Positions 50,053-64,000 of a stretch of 64,000 nucleotides of DNA are shown here, piece by piece; the first letter of the stretch is position 1; every line of letters starts with the position of its first letter. Source of the stretch: Palsa-739 sp036512155 (GTDB taxonomy: Bacteria; Actinomycetota; Thermoleophilia; Gaiellales; Gaiellaceae); NCBI GenBank assembly GCA_036512155.1, contig DATCBD010000059.1, forward strand, positions 33,346 through 97,345. The letters are read 5' to 3'. A program made the translations under genes and the position numbers. The notes below the pieces were generated by a model, which had not been told where the DNA came from, ran no database searches, and saw only the letters and a program-made list of their open reading frames with translations.

Positions 50053-50897
50053 TAGCGACGACCCTCCTTGCCGCGCCGCCTGGCGCGCACGATCAACTTG
50101 TCCGATTCCTTGTGCTTACGACGCGTGCGCTTGCCGAGCGTCGGCACGCCCCACGGGGTGACCGGATGCCGGCCGCCCTTCGACTTGCCCTCGCCGCCGC
50201 CGTGCGGATGGTCGACCGGGTTCATGGCCGAGCCGCGCACGGTCGGGCGCTTGCCGCGCCAGCGGCTGCGACCGGCCTTGCCGCCGGTGATGTTCTGGTG
50301 ATCGACGTTGCCGACCTGGCCGACGGTCGCGCGGCACGCGAGCGGGACGCGGCGCATCTCGCCCGAGGGGAGGCGCAGGACTGCGAAGCCTTGATCCTTC
50401 GCGACGAGCTGGATGCCCGAGCCCGCCGAGCGCGCCATCTTGGCGCCCTGGCCGGGCTGGAGCTCGACGTTGTGCACGAGCGTGCCGGTCGGGATGTTCT
50501 CGAGCGGAAGCGCGTTGCCGACCTTGATGTCGGCGGCTGCGCCGGACTCGACCGTCGCGCCGACGCGCAGCTGCGCGGGCGCGAGGATGTAGCTCTTCGC
50601 GCCGTCGGCGTAGTGGAGCAGCGCGATGCGGGCCGACCGGTTGGGGTCGTACTCGATCGAGGCCACCTTCGCCGGCACACCGTCCTTCTGGCGCTTGAAG
50701 TCGATGACGCGGTAGAGCCGCTTGTGGCCGCCGCCCTGGTGGCGCGTCGTAATGCGGCCGTTGTTGTTGCGGCCGCCCTTCTTCGGCACCGGCGTCGTCA
50801 GGCTCTTCTCCGGCTCAGTCTTCGTGATCTCCTCGAAGGTGGACACCGACATGAAGCGGCGGCCGGGCGAGGTCGGCTTGTAGCGACGGATGGGCAT
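50052..50897 (-). CDS. rplB: 50S ribosomal protein uL2
   Basis: 281 residues: RYKPTSPGRRFMSVSTFEEIT and MNPVDHPHGGGEGKSKGGRHPVTPWG with the conserved His needed for peptidyl transfer. Confidence 0.98.
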   Translation of the reverse strand: MPIRRYKPTSPGRRFMSVSTFEEITKTEPEKSLTTPVPKKGGRNNNGRITTRHQGGGHKRLYRVIDFKRQKDGVPAKVASIEYDPNRSARIALLHYADGAKSYILAPAQLRVGATVESGAAADIKVGNALPLENIPTGTLVHNVELQPGQGAKMARSAGSGIQLVAKDQGFAVLRLPSGEMRRVPLACRATVGQVGNVDHQNITGGKAGRSRWRGKRPTVRGSAMNPVDHPHGGGEGKSKGGRHPVTPWGVPTLGKRTRRKHKESDKLIVRARRRGKEGRR

Positions 50898-51193
50898 CAG
50901 AGCTGCGCTCCTTGGAAGATCTCGATCGAGTCGCCGGCCTTGAGCTCGACGATCGCCTTTTTCCAGCCGGGGCGCGTGCCCTTGTAGATGCCGCGCCGCT
51001 TCGGCTTCGCCTGAACCTTGACCATGTTCACAGCCACGACCTTGACGTCGAAGAGCTCTTCGACTGCTTGCCGGACCTGCGTCTTGTGCGCGTCCTGGTG
51101 CACCTTGAACGTGTACTTGTTCTGGGTGATCTGCTCGTAGCTCTTCTCGGAGATCACCGGGCGGAGCAGGACCTGAGCCGGGTGCAGGCTCAT
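50897..51193 (-). CDS. rplW: 50S ribosomal protein uL23
   Basis: 98 residues from ATG 51193: VLLRPVISEKSYEQITQNKYTFKV. Docking site for trigger factor and SRP at the tunnel exit. Start overlaps the rplD stop. Confidence 0.98.
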   Translation of the reverse strand: MSLHPAQVLLRPVISEKSYEQITQNKYTFKVHQDAHKTQVRQAVEELFDVKVVAVNMVKVQAKPKRRGIYKGTRPGWKKAIVELKAGDSIEIFQGAQL

Positions 51194-51813
51194 GACGCCC
51201 TCCTTTGGAGGGCGTCTAGGGCGCTCTCGGAAACCAAGAGGGAGCGTGCCCACACAACTTCGGCCACTTCCAGCTCGGACGGGACGGTGACGATGACGCG
51301 GTGGAGGTTGCGAAAGGATTTGGCAAGCGTGATCTCGTCGTCGTTGACGACGACGACCGTCGGTGTCTCGCCGCCCCATTTCGTGAGCAGCTCGAGCGCG
51401 GCCTTTGTCGACGGCGCTTCGAAAGCAGCGGTGCTGAGAAGACCGAAGGAGCCGGCCTGAACGTGGTCACTCAGAGCTGCGCGCAGCGCAGCTCTCGCTG
51501 CCTTCTTGTTCACCTTGACCGAGAAGTCGCGCGGGCTCGGCGGGAACACCACACCGCCGCCCGTGAACTGCGCGGCGCGGATGGTGCCGGCGCGCGCGCG
51601 GCCGGTGCCCTTCTGGCGCCACGGCTTCGAGCGGCCGCCGGAGACGAGCCCGCGGCTCTTCGCCGCGCGCGTGCCTTGACGGCGGTCGTTCATCTCCGCG
51701 CGCACGACCTCGTGCACGAGGTGCGGCTTGATCTCGGCGCTGAAGATCGACGCCTCGAGCGAGACTTCCTTGGCGGCCTTGCCGCCGAGCAGGGGTGCCT
51801 TCGGCGCGGCCAT
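51190..51813 (-). CDS. rplD: 50S ribosomal protein uL4
   Basis: 207 residues: RGLVSGGRSKPWRQKGTGRARAGTIRA tunnel loop, FTGGGVVFPPSPRDFSVKVNKK. In some bacteria it represses the S10 operon. TAATG overlap with rplC. Confidence 0.98.
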   Translation of the reverse strand: MAAPKAPLLGGKAAKEVSLEASIFSAEIKPHLVHEVVRAEMNDRRQGTRAAKSRGLVSGGRSKPWRQKGTGRARAGTIRAAQFTGGGVVFPPSPRDFSVKVNKKAARAALRAALSDHVQAGSFGLLSTAAFEAPSTKAALELLTKWGGETPTVVVVNDDEITLAKSFRNLHRVIVTVPSELEVAEVVWARSLLVSESALDALQRRAS

Positions 51814-52439
51814 TACTTCGACATCTCCCGGACTTCGACGATGCCGTTCTTCGGTCCCGGCACGGCGCCCTTGACGAGCAGCAGGTTCCGCTCCGCGTCG
51901 ATCGAGTGCACGGTCAGGCCGACCTGCGTGACGCGCTTGCCGCCCATGCGGCCGGCCATCTTCATGCCCTTGAACACGCGCGACGGCGTCGCCGACGCGC
52001 CGATCGAGCCCGGCTTGCGGATGTTGTGCGAGCCGTGCGAGACCGGGCCGCGGCTGAACCGGTGCCGCTTGATCGTGCCCTGGAAGCCCTTGCCGATCGA
52101 GATCCCGGCCACCTTGATCGCATCGCCGGGCTGGAAGATCTCCACCGTCACGTTCTCGCCCTGCACCGCGTCGGCGAAGTGCCCACGGAACTCGACCAGG
52201 TGCCGGTACGCGCCGGCGACCCCGTTCTTCGCGAGGTGACCGCGCTCGGGCTTGGAGATCTTGCGGTCGGCCACCGGCTCCCACGCAAGCTGCACGGCCT
52301 CGTAGCCGTCCGCGGCGGGCGTGCGCACCGCGACGACCGGGCACGGGCCGGCCTCGATGACGGTCACCGAGGTCACGCCGCCGCTCTCCTCGTCGAAGAG
52401 CTGCGTCATGCCGAGCTTCTTGCCGATGATTCCGCGCAT
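51813..52439 (-). CDS. rplC: 50S ribosomal protein uL3
   Basis: 208 residues: GIIGKKLGMTQLFDEESG and the core loop HRFSRGPVSHGSHNIRKPGSIGASATPSRV. Assembly initiator; its loop nears the peptidyl transferase centre. Confidence 0.98.
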   Translation of the reverse strand: MRGIIGKKLGMTQLFDEESGGVTSVTVIEAGPCPVVAVRTPAADGYEAVQLAWEPVADRKISKPERGHLAKNGVAGAYRHLVEFRGHFADAVQGENVTVEIFQPGDAIKVAGISIGKGFQGTIKRHRFSRGPVSHGSHNIRKPGSIGASATPSRVFKGMKMAGRMGGKRVTQVGLTVHSIDAERNLLLVKGAVPGPKNGIVEVREMSK

Positions 52440-52441
52440 GT

Positions 52442-52750
52442 CTAGAGCTTGATCTCGATGTCGACGCCGGCCGGGAGGTCGAGCCGCATGAGCGAGTCGA
52501 CCGTCTTCGGGGTCGGCGAGTGGATGTCGATCAACCGCTTGTGCGTACGCACCTCGAAGTGCTCCCGCGAGTCCTTGTCCTTGAACGGCGACCGGATCAC
52601 GCAGTAGACGTTCTTCTCGGTCGGCAGCGGAACGGGACCGGTGATGGTGGCGCCGGTGCGCTGAGCCGTGTCCACGATGTCCTTCGCGGACTTGTCCACC
52701 TGCTGGTGGTCGTAGCCCTTGAGGCGGATGCGGATTTTTTGCTGAGGCAC
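52442..52750 (-). CDS. rpsJ: 30S ribosomal protein uS10
   Basis: 102 residues: QQKIRIRLKGYDHQQVDKSAKDIVDTAQRTG. Also a NusE transcription factor. 10 bases after tuf, so the S10 genes seem to be read with the str genes. Confidence 0.98.
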   Translation of the reverse strand: MPQQKIRIRLKGYDHQQVDKSAKDIVDTAQRTGATITGPVPLPTEKNVYCVIRSPFKDKDSREHFEVRTHKRLIDIHSPTPKTVDSLMRLDLPAGVDIEIKL

Positions 52751-52760
52751 CGGCGTCTAC

Positions 52761-53951
<1,191 letters not shown>

Positions 53952-53976
53952 GAGTGGCTCCTGGTCTCCTTGTTGC

Positions 53977-56073
53977 CTAGTTGGCCCCGGAGTCGACGAG
54001 CTCGCTCGCGATCGACTGGGGGACTTCCTCGTAGTGGTCGAACTCCATGTGGAACGTCGCTCGACCCTGACTCATTGAACGAATGTCTGTTGCGTAGCCG
54101 AACATCTCGGCGAGCGGGACGATCGCCCGGATCACCTGCGCGTTGCCGACGGGCTCCATCCCCTCGACACGGCCGCGCCGGCCGTTGAGGTTGCCCATCA
54201 CGTCGCCGAGGTAGTCCTCGGGCGTCGTCACCTCGACGAGCATGACGGGCTCGAGCAGCTTCGGCTTCGCACGCTTTAGCGCGTCCTTGAAGGCCATCGA
54301 GCCCGCGATCTTGAACGCGCGCTCGCTCGAGTCGACCTCGTGGTACGACCCGTCGATGAGCTCGACCTTGACGTCGACCACCGGGTAGCCCGCGAGGATG
54401 CCCGAGTCCATCGCCTCGCGGATGCCCGCGTCGACGGCCGGGATGTACTCCTTCGGAATCTTGCCGCCGACGATCTTGTCGGAGAACTCGTAGCCGTCCC
54501 CCGCCTGCTGCGGGTACAGGTTGATGACCACGTCGCCGTACTGGCCGGAGCCGCCCGTCTGCCGAACGAACTTGCCCCGGACCTTCTCCGCCGGCTTCGA
54601 CACCGTCTCGCGGTACGCGACCTGCGGGCGGCCGACGTTGGCGCCGACGTTGAACTCGCGCTTCAGGCGGTCGACGATGATCTCGAGGTGCAGCTCGCCC
54701 ATCCCGGAGATGAGCGTCTGCCCCGTCTCATCGTCGGTCGTGACGCGGAAGGTCGGATCCTCCTCGGCGAGGCGCTGGAGGCCCGCACCGAGCTTGTCCT
54801 GGTCGGCCTTCGACTTCGGCTCCACCGCGACCGAGATGACCGGGTCGGGGAAGCTCATCGACTCGAGCACGATCGGCGCGTTGTCGGCGGAGAGCGTGTC
54901 GCCCGTCGTCGTGAACTTCAGGCCGACGCCGGCGGCGATCTCGCCCGCGTTGATCTCGTCGCGCTCCTCGCGATGGTTCGCGTGCATCTGGAGGATGCGG
55001 CTGATCCGCTCCGTCTTGCCGTTGGTCGTGTTCAGGACGCGGTCGCCGGACTTGATACGGCCGGAGTAGACGCGGAAGTACGTCAGCTTGCCGACGTACG
55101 GATCGGACATGACCTTGAAGGCGAGGGCGGAGAACGGCTCGTCCTGCGACGCGGCGCGCTCCACCTCGGCGCCCGTCTTCGGGTCGAGCCCGATCATGGG
55201 CGGCACGTCGAGCGGGCTCGGCAGATAGTCGATGACGGCGTCGAGCAGCGGCTGGATGCCCTTGTTCTTGAAGGCGGAGCCGAGCAGCACCGGCGTGATC
55301 TCGTCGGCGAGCGTCGCCGCGCGGACGGCGCGGCGGATCATGTCCGGCGTCACCGAGGACTCGTCCTCGATGTAGGCCTCGAGCACCTCGTCGTCGAAGT
55401 GGGAGATCGCGTCGATGAGCTGATGGTGGTACTCGTGCGCCTGCTCGCGCAGGCCCTCGGGAATCTCCGTGACGTCGAACTCCTGGCCGAGCTCGTCCTT
55501 GTAGACGATCGCCTGCATCTCGACGAGGTCGACGACGCCGGTGAACTGGTCCTCCTGGCCGATCGGGATCTGCACCGGCACCGGGTTGGCGCCGAGGCGG
55601 TCCTTCATGGACTGCACGGCTGCGAAGAAGTTCGCGCCGGTGCGATCCATCTTGTTGATGAACGCGATCCGCGGGACCTTGTACTTGTCGGCCTGACGCC
55701 AGACCGTCTCGGACTGCGGCTGGACGCCCGCGACGGAGTCGAAAACGGCGATGGCGCCGTCGAGGACGCGCAGGCTCCGCTCCACCTCCACGGTAAAGTC
55801 CACGTGCCCGGGCGTATCGATGATGTTGATGCGATGATCGCGCCAGAACGCAGTCGTCGCCGCGGACGTGATCGTGATGCCCCGCTCCTGCTCCTGGGCC
55901 ATCCAGTCCATCGTCGCGGCGCCCTCGTGGACCTCACCCATTTTGTGGGTGCGGCCGGTGTAGTAGAGGATCCGCTCGGTCGTCGTGGTCTTGCCCGCAT
56001 CGATGTGGGCCATGATCCCGATGTTCCGGACGCGATCCAGCGCGACGTTCGTCTCTGCAACCTTGGTGCTCAA
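53977..56073 (-). CDS. fusA: Elongation factor G
   Basis: 698 residues. AHIDAGKT (22-29), DTPGH, NKMD and domains II-V with the C-terminal EVTTPEDYLGDVMGNLNGRRG. Drives translocation. 17 bases after rpsG. Confidence 0.98.
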   Translation of the reverse strand: MSTKVAETNVALDRVRNIGIMAHIDAGKTTTTERILYYTGRTHKMGEVHEGAATMDWMAQEQERGITITSAATTAFWRDHRINIIDTPGHVDFTVEVERSLRVLDGAIAVFDSVAGVQPQSETVWRQADKYKVPRIAFINKMDRTGANFFAAVQSMKDRLGANPVPVQIPIGQEDQFTGVVDLVEMQAIVYKDELGQEFDVTEIPEGLREQAHEYHHQLIDAISHFDDEVLEAYIEDESSVTPDMIRRAVRAATLADEITPVLLGSAFKNKGIQPLLDAVIDYLPSPLDVPPMIGLDPKTGAEVERAASQDEPFSALAFKVMSDPYVGKLTYFRVYSGRIKSGDRVLNTTNGKTERISRILQMHANHREERDEINAGEIAAGVGLKFTTTGDTLSADNAPIVLESMSFPDPVISVAVEPKSKADQDKLGAGLQRLAEEDPTFRVTTDDETGQTLISGMGELHLEIIVDRLKREFNVGANVGRPQVAYRETVSKPAEKVRGKFVRQTGGSGQYGDVVINLYPQQAGDGYEFSDKIVGGKIPKEYIPAVDAGIREAMDSGILAGYPVVDVKVELIDGSYHEVDSSERAFKIAGSMAFKDALKRAKPKLLEPVMLVEVTTPEDYLGDVMGNLNGRRGRVEGMEPVGNAQVIRAIVPLAEMFGYATDIRSMSQGRATFHMEFDHYEEVPQSIASELVDSGAN

Positions 56074-56090
56074 ATCGTCCTTTCTGCCGC

Positions 56091-56560
<470 letters not shown>

Positions 56561-56561
<1 letters not shown>

Positions 56562-56932
56562 CAGCTGCCTCGCTTGGCGCCGTAGCGGGAGCGGGCCTGC
56601 TTGCGATCGGCCACGCCGGAGGTGTCGAGCGCGGCACGGATGATCTTGTACCGGAACCCCGGCAGGTCGGCGGTGCGACCGCCGCGGATGAGCACGACCG
56701 AGTGCTCCTGCAGGTTGTGGCCCTCGCCCGGGATGTAGGCCCCGACTTCCATGCCGTTCGTCAGCCTGACGCGAGCGACCTTCCGCAGCGCCGAGTTCGG
56801 CTTGCGCGGGGTGGTCGTATACACGCGCGTGCAGACGCCCCGCTTCTGCGGGGAGCCGGCCAGCGCAGGCGCCTTGGTCTTCGCCTTGGCGGCTTTGCGG
56901 CCCTTGCGCACGAGTTGATTGACAGTCGGCAT
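56561..56932 (-). CDS. rpsL: 30S ribosomal protein uS12
   Basis: 123 residues from ATG 56932. Conserved PQKRGVCTRVYTTTP and GEGHNLQEHSVVLIRGG. The two lysines whose changes give streptomycin resistance are replaced here: R43 (TTTPRKPNS) and A88 (GGRTADLPG). D89, target of methylthiolation in other bacteria, is kept. First gene of the str-S10-spc-alpha cluster. Confidence 0.98.
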
Positions 56933-57007
56933 GAGTCCTTCGTCTAGTCCCTTCACACAAAGAGACGGTCGGCTTGGGGCGGAGGCCCCTGCCAACCGGC
57001 CCGCGGA

Positions 57008-57037
57008 ATGGTAGCGAAGGCGCGTCGATACCGTCAA
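57008..57037 (-). promoter_or_regulatory. Sigma70-like promoter of the ribosomal supercluster
   Basis: TTGACG (57037-57032) and TACCAT (57013-57008) with an 18-base spacer, about 75 bases before the rpsL ATG. The leader can form a GC-rich stem GGGGCCTCCGCCCC. Confidence 0.65.
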
Positions 57038-57107
57038 ACGCGCGAAAGATGCCGCTTTCAGGGGCTGGCGCGCGTCCGGCGCCGGTGACTAGAGTCTCCC
57101 CGCCTCC

Positions 57108-58205
57108 GTGAGCCACCTCTTGATTGCGGCGCTCGGCGCCGGCCTGATCCTGCTCGTCGGGGTGCTTCTGGGCCTGCTGCGCCGGTCGGGCGGCCGGGTG
57201 GCGGAGGTCGAGCGGCGGCTGGATGCGCTCGCGGCCGACCTCGGCGGCGCTGTGGAACGGGCCGAGGAGGAAGGCCGCCGGAGCCGGCTCCTGGGCGACA
57301 TCACCGGGACGATCGACCTGGACGAGGTGCTCTCGCGGGCGCTCGAGGCGATCACGACCGTGCCCGGTGTGGACGCGGCGCTCATTCGAGTCGAGGGCGA
57401 GAACGCCCCGATCATCGCGGCGCACGGGCTCGCCGACGAGGAAGCCGCACGGCAGTCAGCGGCGGTGCCGCCGGGCCACCGCGACCTGCGGGCGGTCGAG
57501 CTCACGTACCGCTACGCAGAGGGTGCCCGCGACGACGCGCTGCGCGGCGGCCTGGCGCTGCCGCTCGCCGACGAGAGCGGCCCGGTCGGGACGCTCCTCG
57601 TTCTGACGAGGACTCCCGGGCAACGGTTCGAGGACGACGAGTTGCTGCGCCTGGAGGAGATCGCGAACCGCACGGCGCCGGCGATCGAGAACGCGCGCCG
57701 ATTCCGGGAAGCCCGTCAGCTCGCCGACCTCGACGCCCTGACGGAGCTGCACAACCGCCGCTACTTCCACGAGACGCTCGCCCGCGAGACCGTGCGCGCT
57801 CGCCGCTACGCGCGCAAGCTCGCGCTCATCGTGTTCGACCTCGACGACTTCAAGGAAGTGAACGACCGCATCGGCCACCTCGCCGGCGACGCCGTCCTCG
57901 CCGAGGCGGCCGCGCGGATGCGCGAAGTCGTCCGTACCGCAGACGTCCCGTGCCGCGTCGGCGGCGACGAGTTCGCGGTGATCATGCCGGAGTCGTCGCT
58001 CGAGGACGCCGAACAGCTCTTCCAGCGCATCCAGACGGTGATGTCGACGCGCGCACTCGGTCAAGCCGGGCGCCTCCATCTTTCCGCCGGGCTCGCCGAG
58101 TTGACTCCCGAGGACGACTCCGTCTCGCTCTTCGAGCGAGGCGATCGCGCGCTGTACACGGCCAAGCAGGCCGGCAAGGGCCGGTCCATGGCGGCTTCAG
58201 CTTGA
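57108..58205 (+). CDS. Membrane-anchored GAF-GGDEF diguanylate cyclase
   Basis: 365 residues from GTG. One N-terminal helix (3-25), coiled coil, GAF-like sensor (about 70-200) and a GGDEF domain with intact GGDEF. RTAD lies five residues before it, the RxxD inhibitory site, so product feedback is expected, unlike the two HD-GYP proteins. Makes c-di-GMP. Divergent from rpsL. The stop codon is inside a palindromic repeat. Confidence 0.93.
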   Translation: MSHLLIAALGAGLILLVGVLLGLLRRSGGRVAEVERRLDALAADLGGAVERAEEEGRRSRLLGDITGTIDLDEVLSRALEAITTVPGVDAALIRVEGENAPIIAAHGLADEEAARQSAAVPPGHRDLRAVELTYRYAEGARDDALRGGLALPLADESGPVGTLLVLTRTPGQRFEDDELLRLEEIANRTAPAIENARRFREARQLADLDALTELHNRRYFHETLARETVRARRYARKLALIVFDLDDFKEVNDRIGHLAGDAVLAEAAARMREVVRTADVPCRVGGDEFAVIMPESSLEDAEQLFQRIQTVMSTRALGQAGRLHLSAGLAELTPEDDSVSLFERGDRALYTAKQAGKGRSMAASA

Positions 58206-58350
58206 AGTGCTGCGCACTTCAAGCTGGATGAGGTTCTGCTCCGCAGAGCGGACGCGGGCAAAGCCCGCGTCCTCTTACGTGACCCGAGCGATGCGTCGTG
58301 CCGCGCGGACGGTGGTGCCCTGGCGGGCATCCCCGCCCGCGTCAGTCCGG
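58199..58350 (+). repeat. Composite palindromic 3'-end element, copy after the cyclase gene
   Basis: AGCTTGAAGTGC-TGC-GCACTTCAAGCT (58199-58225) contains the TGA stop; then CTGCTCCGCAG, then GGACGCGGGC-AAA-GCCCGCGTCC, then TCTTACG and a core with GGTGGTG and GCATCCCCGCC. Matches the minus-strand copies part by part. Confidence 0.7.
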
Positions 58351-58479
58351 CCTCCGCGTAAGTCGGCTCCGCCTGGGCTTACGCTCCGGCCTTTGGCGTT
58401 GCGTGTCGGCTCCAGCGCCCGAACCCACAACGACATCTCGGGGCGACGCCAACGCGCAGCGTTAGCGGAGACCGAACGA
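58351..58479. other. Non-coding spacer between two repeat copies
   Basis: Part of a 383-base gene-free stretch (58206-58588). Holds imperfect inverted segments (GTAAG ... CTTAC near 58360-58384, CGACGCC near 58445) but no supported gene, promoter or RNA. Confidence 0.5.
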
Positions 58480-58595
58480 GCGCGTGGGGATGGCGTAGCC
58501 ACCACCACGCGCGCAGAACCACGCTTCGCCGACACTCATAAGAGCTCCGCGAAGCGGAACCTTCAGCGGATGAAAGTGCGCAGCACTTTCATCCG
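58480..58595 (-). repeat. Composite palindromic 3'-end element, copy after the secreted-protein gene
   Basis: Minus orientation: CGGATGAAAGTGC-TGC-GCACTTTCATCCG (58595-58567) carries the TGA stop, then TTCCGCTTCGCGGA, then the core CTTATGAGTGTCGGCGA ... GGTGGTGGCT-CGCCATCCCC (58542-58480), nearly the same as at 5551-5614. The middle GGACGCGGG stem is missing here. Confidence 0.75.
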
Positions 58596-60334
58596 AGGCG
58601 CAGGAAGGGCAGGTACTGCACGAGATCGACCGCGGCCGGTTGCGGCAGGTCGTCCTTCGCGCACGTCGCCGTCGTGAGCGCGGCACGCTGCTTGCCGACC
58701 GTCCACTTCTCGAACACGACGCCCTGCGCGAACGTTCGCAGCGCCGCCGCGATCGCCGGGCGCGCGCGGCCGAGCGGCACCGCGCCGAGCGGCGACGCGT
58801 CCTGCAACGCCTTGACCGAGAACGTGCCGGTGCTCGTCAGGAGCGACTCCGACTTCCCAGTCGCGAGCGCGAACAGCCGGTCGGGCGCGACGTCCTGCAG
58901 CGCGAGCCCCCTCGCCTGGCGTCCGAGCCAAGGTGGCAACGGTTTCGCCTGCACGAGGCGCACTTCCAGGTCGGGATACGACGTGTAGAACGTGCTCACG
59001 TCGGCAGCGGACGGAGACGCAGCCGGCAGCAACGGCTCGACCCGCGCGCGCCGGAGTTGGTCGGCGAGAATCGCTCGCGCCTCCGGCACAGTCGCATGCG
59101 CGCGCGACAACGCGGCGACGTATAGCGCGCGACTGCCGCGGAACTCCTGACGGATCACCGCGCGTTCCGCCGCGAGCACGTCGGCGGTCGCGACCGGCTG
59201 CGCCGCGCTCTCGACGAGCCGCTCGTACAGCGCGCTGTACGCCGTCTCGCGATCGCCGGTCACCTGTGCGAGCTGGTCGATCGCCGCGGTCGAGAGCATC
59301 TGCTTGCCGACGACGCACTGCGTGCCCGCGGCGAGGACGCTCAGCTGGCCTTCGGTGCGCGACGCGTCGAATCCCTGGATCGCGTTCGGCGCGTCACAGA
59401 GCGCAGGCGACCGCGCCCACAGCCACGCGCACAGCGCGAACGGCTTGTCCGGATCCTGCTCGGCGGCGTTCCACTCGCCCCACCCCCACGACCACACTGA
59501 CGCAATCCCGGTCTCGGCCGCAACCTGCTGAGCGGCGAGCGACTGCCACTTCGCCACCTGATACCACGCAGACGCCGGCTGCAAATTGTTTCGCCCACCG
59601 AATCCGGGCGTCGTCGCGAAGCTCATCATCAGCCCGACGCGGTTCGCGGGGATGCCGATGGAGGTGAAGTCCAACACGGCCTGTCGGTAGTCCATGCGCA
59701 GCGTCCGGTTCCCGAGGACCGGCCCGAGCTTCCACGTCGACGGCGCAGGCACGTAGATCTCGCGCACGAGCTCGGCCGACTGCGCCGCCTGCTGCCACCA
59801 CACGCCGGCGTCGCCGCCGGTGTACGGCTTCGAAGGAAGGAGCAGCACGGGGTGCGCGCCGAGCCCCGCCAGCCCCTGCACGAATGCGAGGATGTCCGCC
59901 CGGTACTGCGCGTTGTTGTCCGACCACGGCGTGACGAGCCCCGGCCCCGAGAGCTCGTTGAGCACGATCACGGGCGTCGCGCATCCGGTCTGCTGCTGCG
60001 CGAACGCAAAGAACGTCTTCACGCGACCCGGGATGAGTGACGGATTCGCGGGCGCCGTCGTCGTCCCCACGCGGTTCTTGAGATTGAGGTCGAAGTACAC
60101 CGTCGCCGCGCCGGCAGTGCGCATCTGCGCCGGATACGTGCCGCTCGACACGCCGACGACGATTCCGGGCTTGCCGAGGATCGCGTTGAACTGGGTGGTC
60201 TGCCACCCGAACTCCGCCCAGACCGGCTGTATCGCGGGGATGCCGCACTGGCCTGCGTACGGCGCAGGCGTGGCGGCATGCGCAGCCGCCGGCCACGCGA
60301 GGACGAGCACGAGTGAGACGAACGCCTTCTTCAC
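58589..60334 (-). CDS. Secreted protein of unknown function
   Basis: About 581 residues from GTG 60334 with signal peptide (KKAFVSLVLVLAWPAAAHA). The N-terminal half (to about 330) has a TIM-barrel-like pattern, with WAEFGWQT, VYFDLNLKNR, VIVLNELSGPG and SVWSWGWGEWN, recalling glycoside-hydrolase-like folds. The C-terminal half is helical (ERAVIRQEFRGSRALYVAAL, repeated RxxR segments) and ends in LQDVAPDRLFALATGKS. Not identified. It follows rpoC, where a hairpin precedes the start. Confidence 0.8.
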   Translation of the reverse strand: MKKAFVSLVLVLAWPAAAHAATPAPYAGQCGIPAIQPVWAEFGWQTTQFNAILGKPGIVVGVSSGTYPAQMRTAGAATVYFDLNLKNRVGTTTAPANPSLIPGRVKTFFAFAQQQTGCATPVIVLNELSGPGLVTPWSDNNAQYRADILAFVQGLAGLGAHPVLLLPSKPYTGGDAGVWWQQAAQSAELVREIYVPAPSTWKLGPVLGNRTLRMDYRQAVLDFTSIGIPANRVGLMMSFATTPGFGGRNNLQPASAWYQVAKWQSLAAQQVAAETGIASVWSWGWGEWNAAEQDPDKPFALCAWLWARSPALCDAPNAIQGFDASRTEGQLSVLAAGTQCVVGKQMLSTAAIDQLAQVTGDRETAYSALYERLVESAAQPVATADVLAAERAVIRQEFRGSRALYVAALSRAHATVPEARAILADQLRRARVEPLLPAASPSAADVSTFYTSYPDLEVRLVQAKPLPPWLGRQARGLALQDVAPDRLFALATGKSESLLTSTGTFSVKALQDASPLGAVPLGRARPAIAAALRTFAQGVVFEKWTVGKQRAALTTATCAKDDLPQPAAVDLVQYLPFLRLG

Positions 60335-60352
60335 GACCCCGACCCTTGATAC

Positions 60353-60383
60353 CAGACGGGCCGCCCGGAGGCGGCCCGTCTTA
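60353..60383 (-). terminator. Hairpin after rpoC
   Basis: GACGGGCCGCC-TCC-GGGCGGCCCGTC between rpoC and the secreted-protein GTG. No strong U tract, so it may only weaken readthrough. Its place argues against the ATG at 60391 as the start of the next gene. Confidence 0.5.
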
Positions 60384-60443
60384 CGCTTCATTTACTTGCC
60401 CCGGCTGCCGACCGGCGGCGAAAAGAGACCGGTACCTGCTTCC

Positions 60444-64000
<3,557 letters not shown>

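Overview
The window reads as chromosome of a high-GC actinobacterium-like bacterium. Dense coding, frequent GTG and TTG starts, an MreBCD/RodA rod system, a Ku protein without LigD beside it, a C4-zinc uS14 and uS4, and many Ala/Pro/Glu-rich tails on housekeeping proteins point to the deep actinobacterial class Thermoleophilia (Gaiellales or Solirubrobacterales type). That placement is inference from gene content, not from a marker-gene comparison.

Layout. 1-2.5 kb: 5' end of an ABC-type permease, a lone receiver protein, tRNA-Ala(GGC), a secreted DUF916-like protein with an apparent gene remnant upstream, and a PAS protein. 2.6-16.3 kb: rodZ (preceded by four DnaA-box-like nonamers), then a long minus-strand series read mreB-mreC-mreD-mrdA-rodA-DUF697 and rne-rplU-rpmA-obg-nadD-rsfS, which joins cell elongation, RNA processing, ribosome maturation and NAD synthesis. 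16.3-27.9 kb: mixed genes for ssb, a hydrolase, a small HTH protein behind an attenuator-like RNA, ku, an acyl-CoA ligase, two coiled-coil secreted wall proteins (NlpC/P60 and 3D), a NarL-type regulator, a D-Ala-D-Ala carboxypeptidase, ligA and a HAD phosphatase.

27.9-35.4 kb is the most unusual part. A module of leader RNA, roughly 40-residue single-helix peptide, strong hairpin, membrane GGDEF-HD-GYP protein of 609 residues and DUF5317 membrane protein occurs twice in tandem, with a GH38 mannosidase gene between the copies. 35.4-36.7 kb holds truA and a VIT/MbfA-like membrane protein.

36.9-56.9 kb is the str-S10-spc-alpha ribosomal supercluster on the minus strand, uninterrupted from rpsL to rplQ and including fusA, tuf, secY, adk, map, infA, rpmJ and rpoA. 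Several of its proteins carry low-complexity extensions (uS3, uS5, uL15, uS17; also bL21 outside the cluster). Natural uS12 residues 43 and 88 are Arg and Ala. 57.1-64 kb: a GAF-GGDEF diguanylate cyclase, a secreted protein of unknown function and the bulk of rpoC, truncated at the window edge. Rarely for this locus, the last two genes of non-ribosomal function separate rpoC from rpsL.

Two repeat families run through the window. One is a composite palindromic element of about 100-150 bp directly after stop codons, in several cases supplying the stop. The other is a short GCGC-TAC-GCGC palindrome found both between genes and in frame inside ribosomal protein tails.
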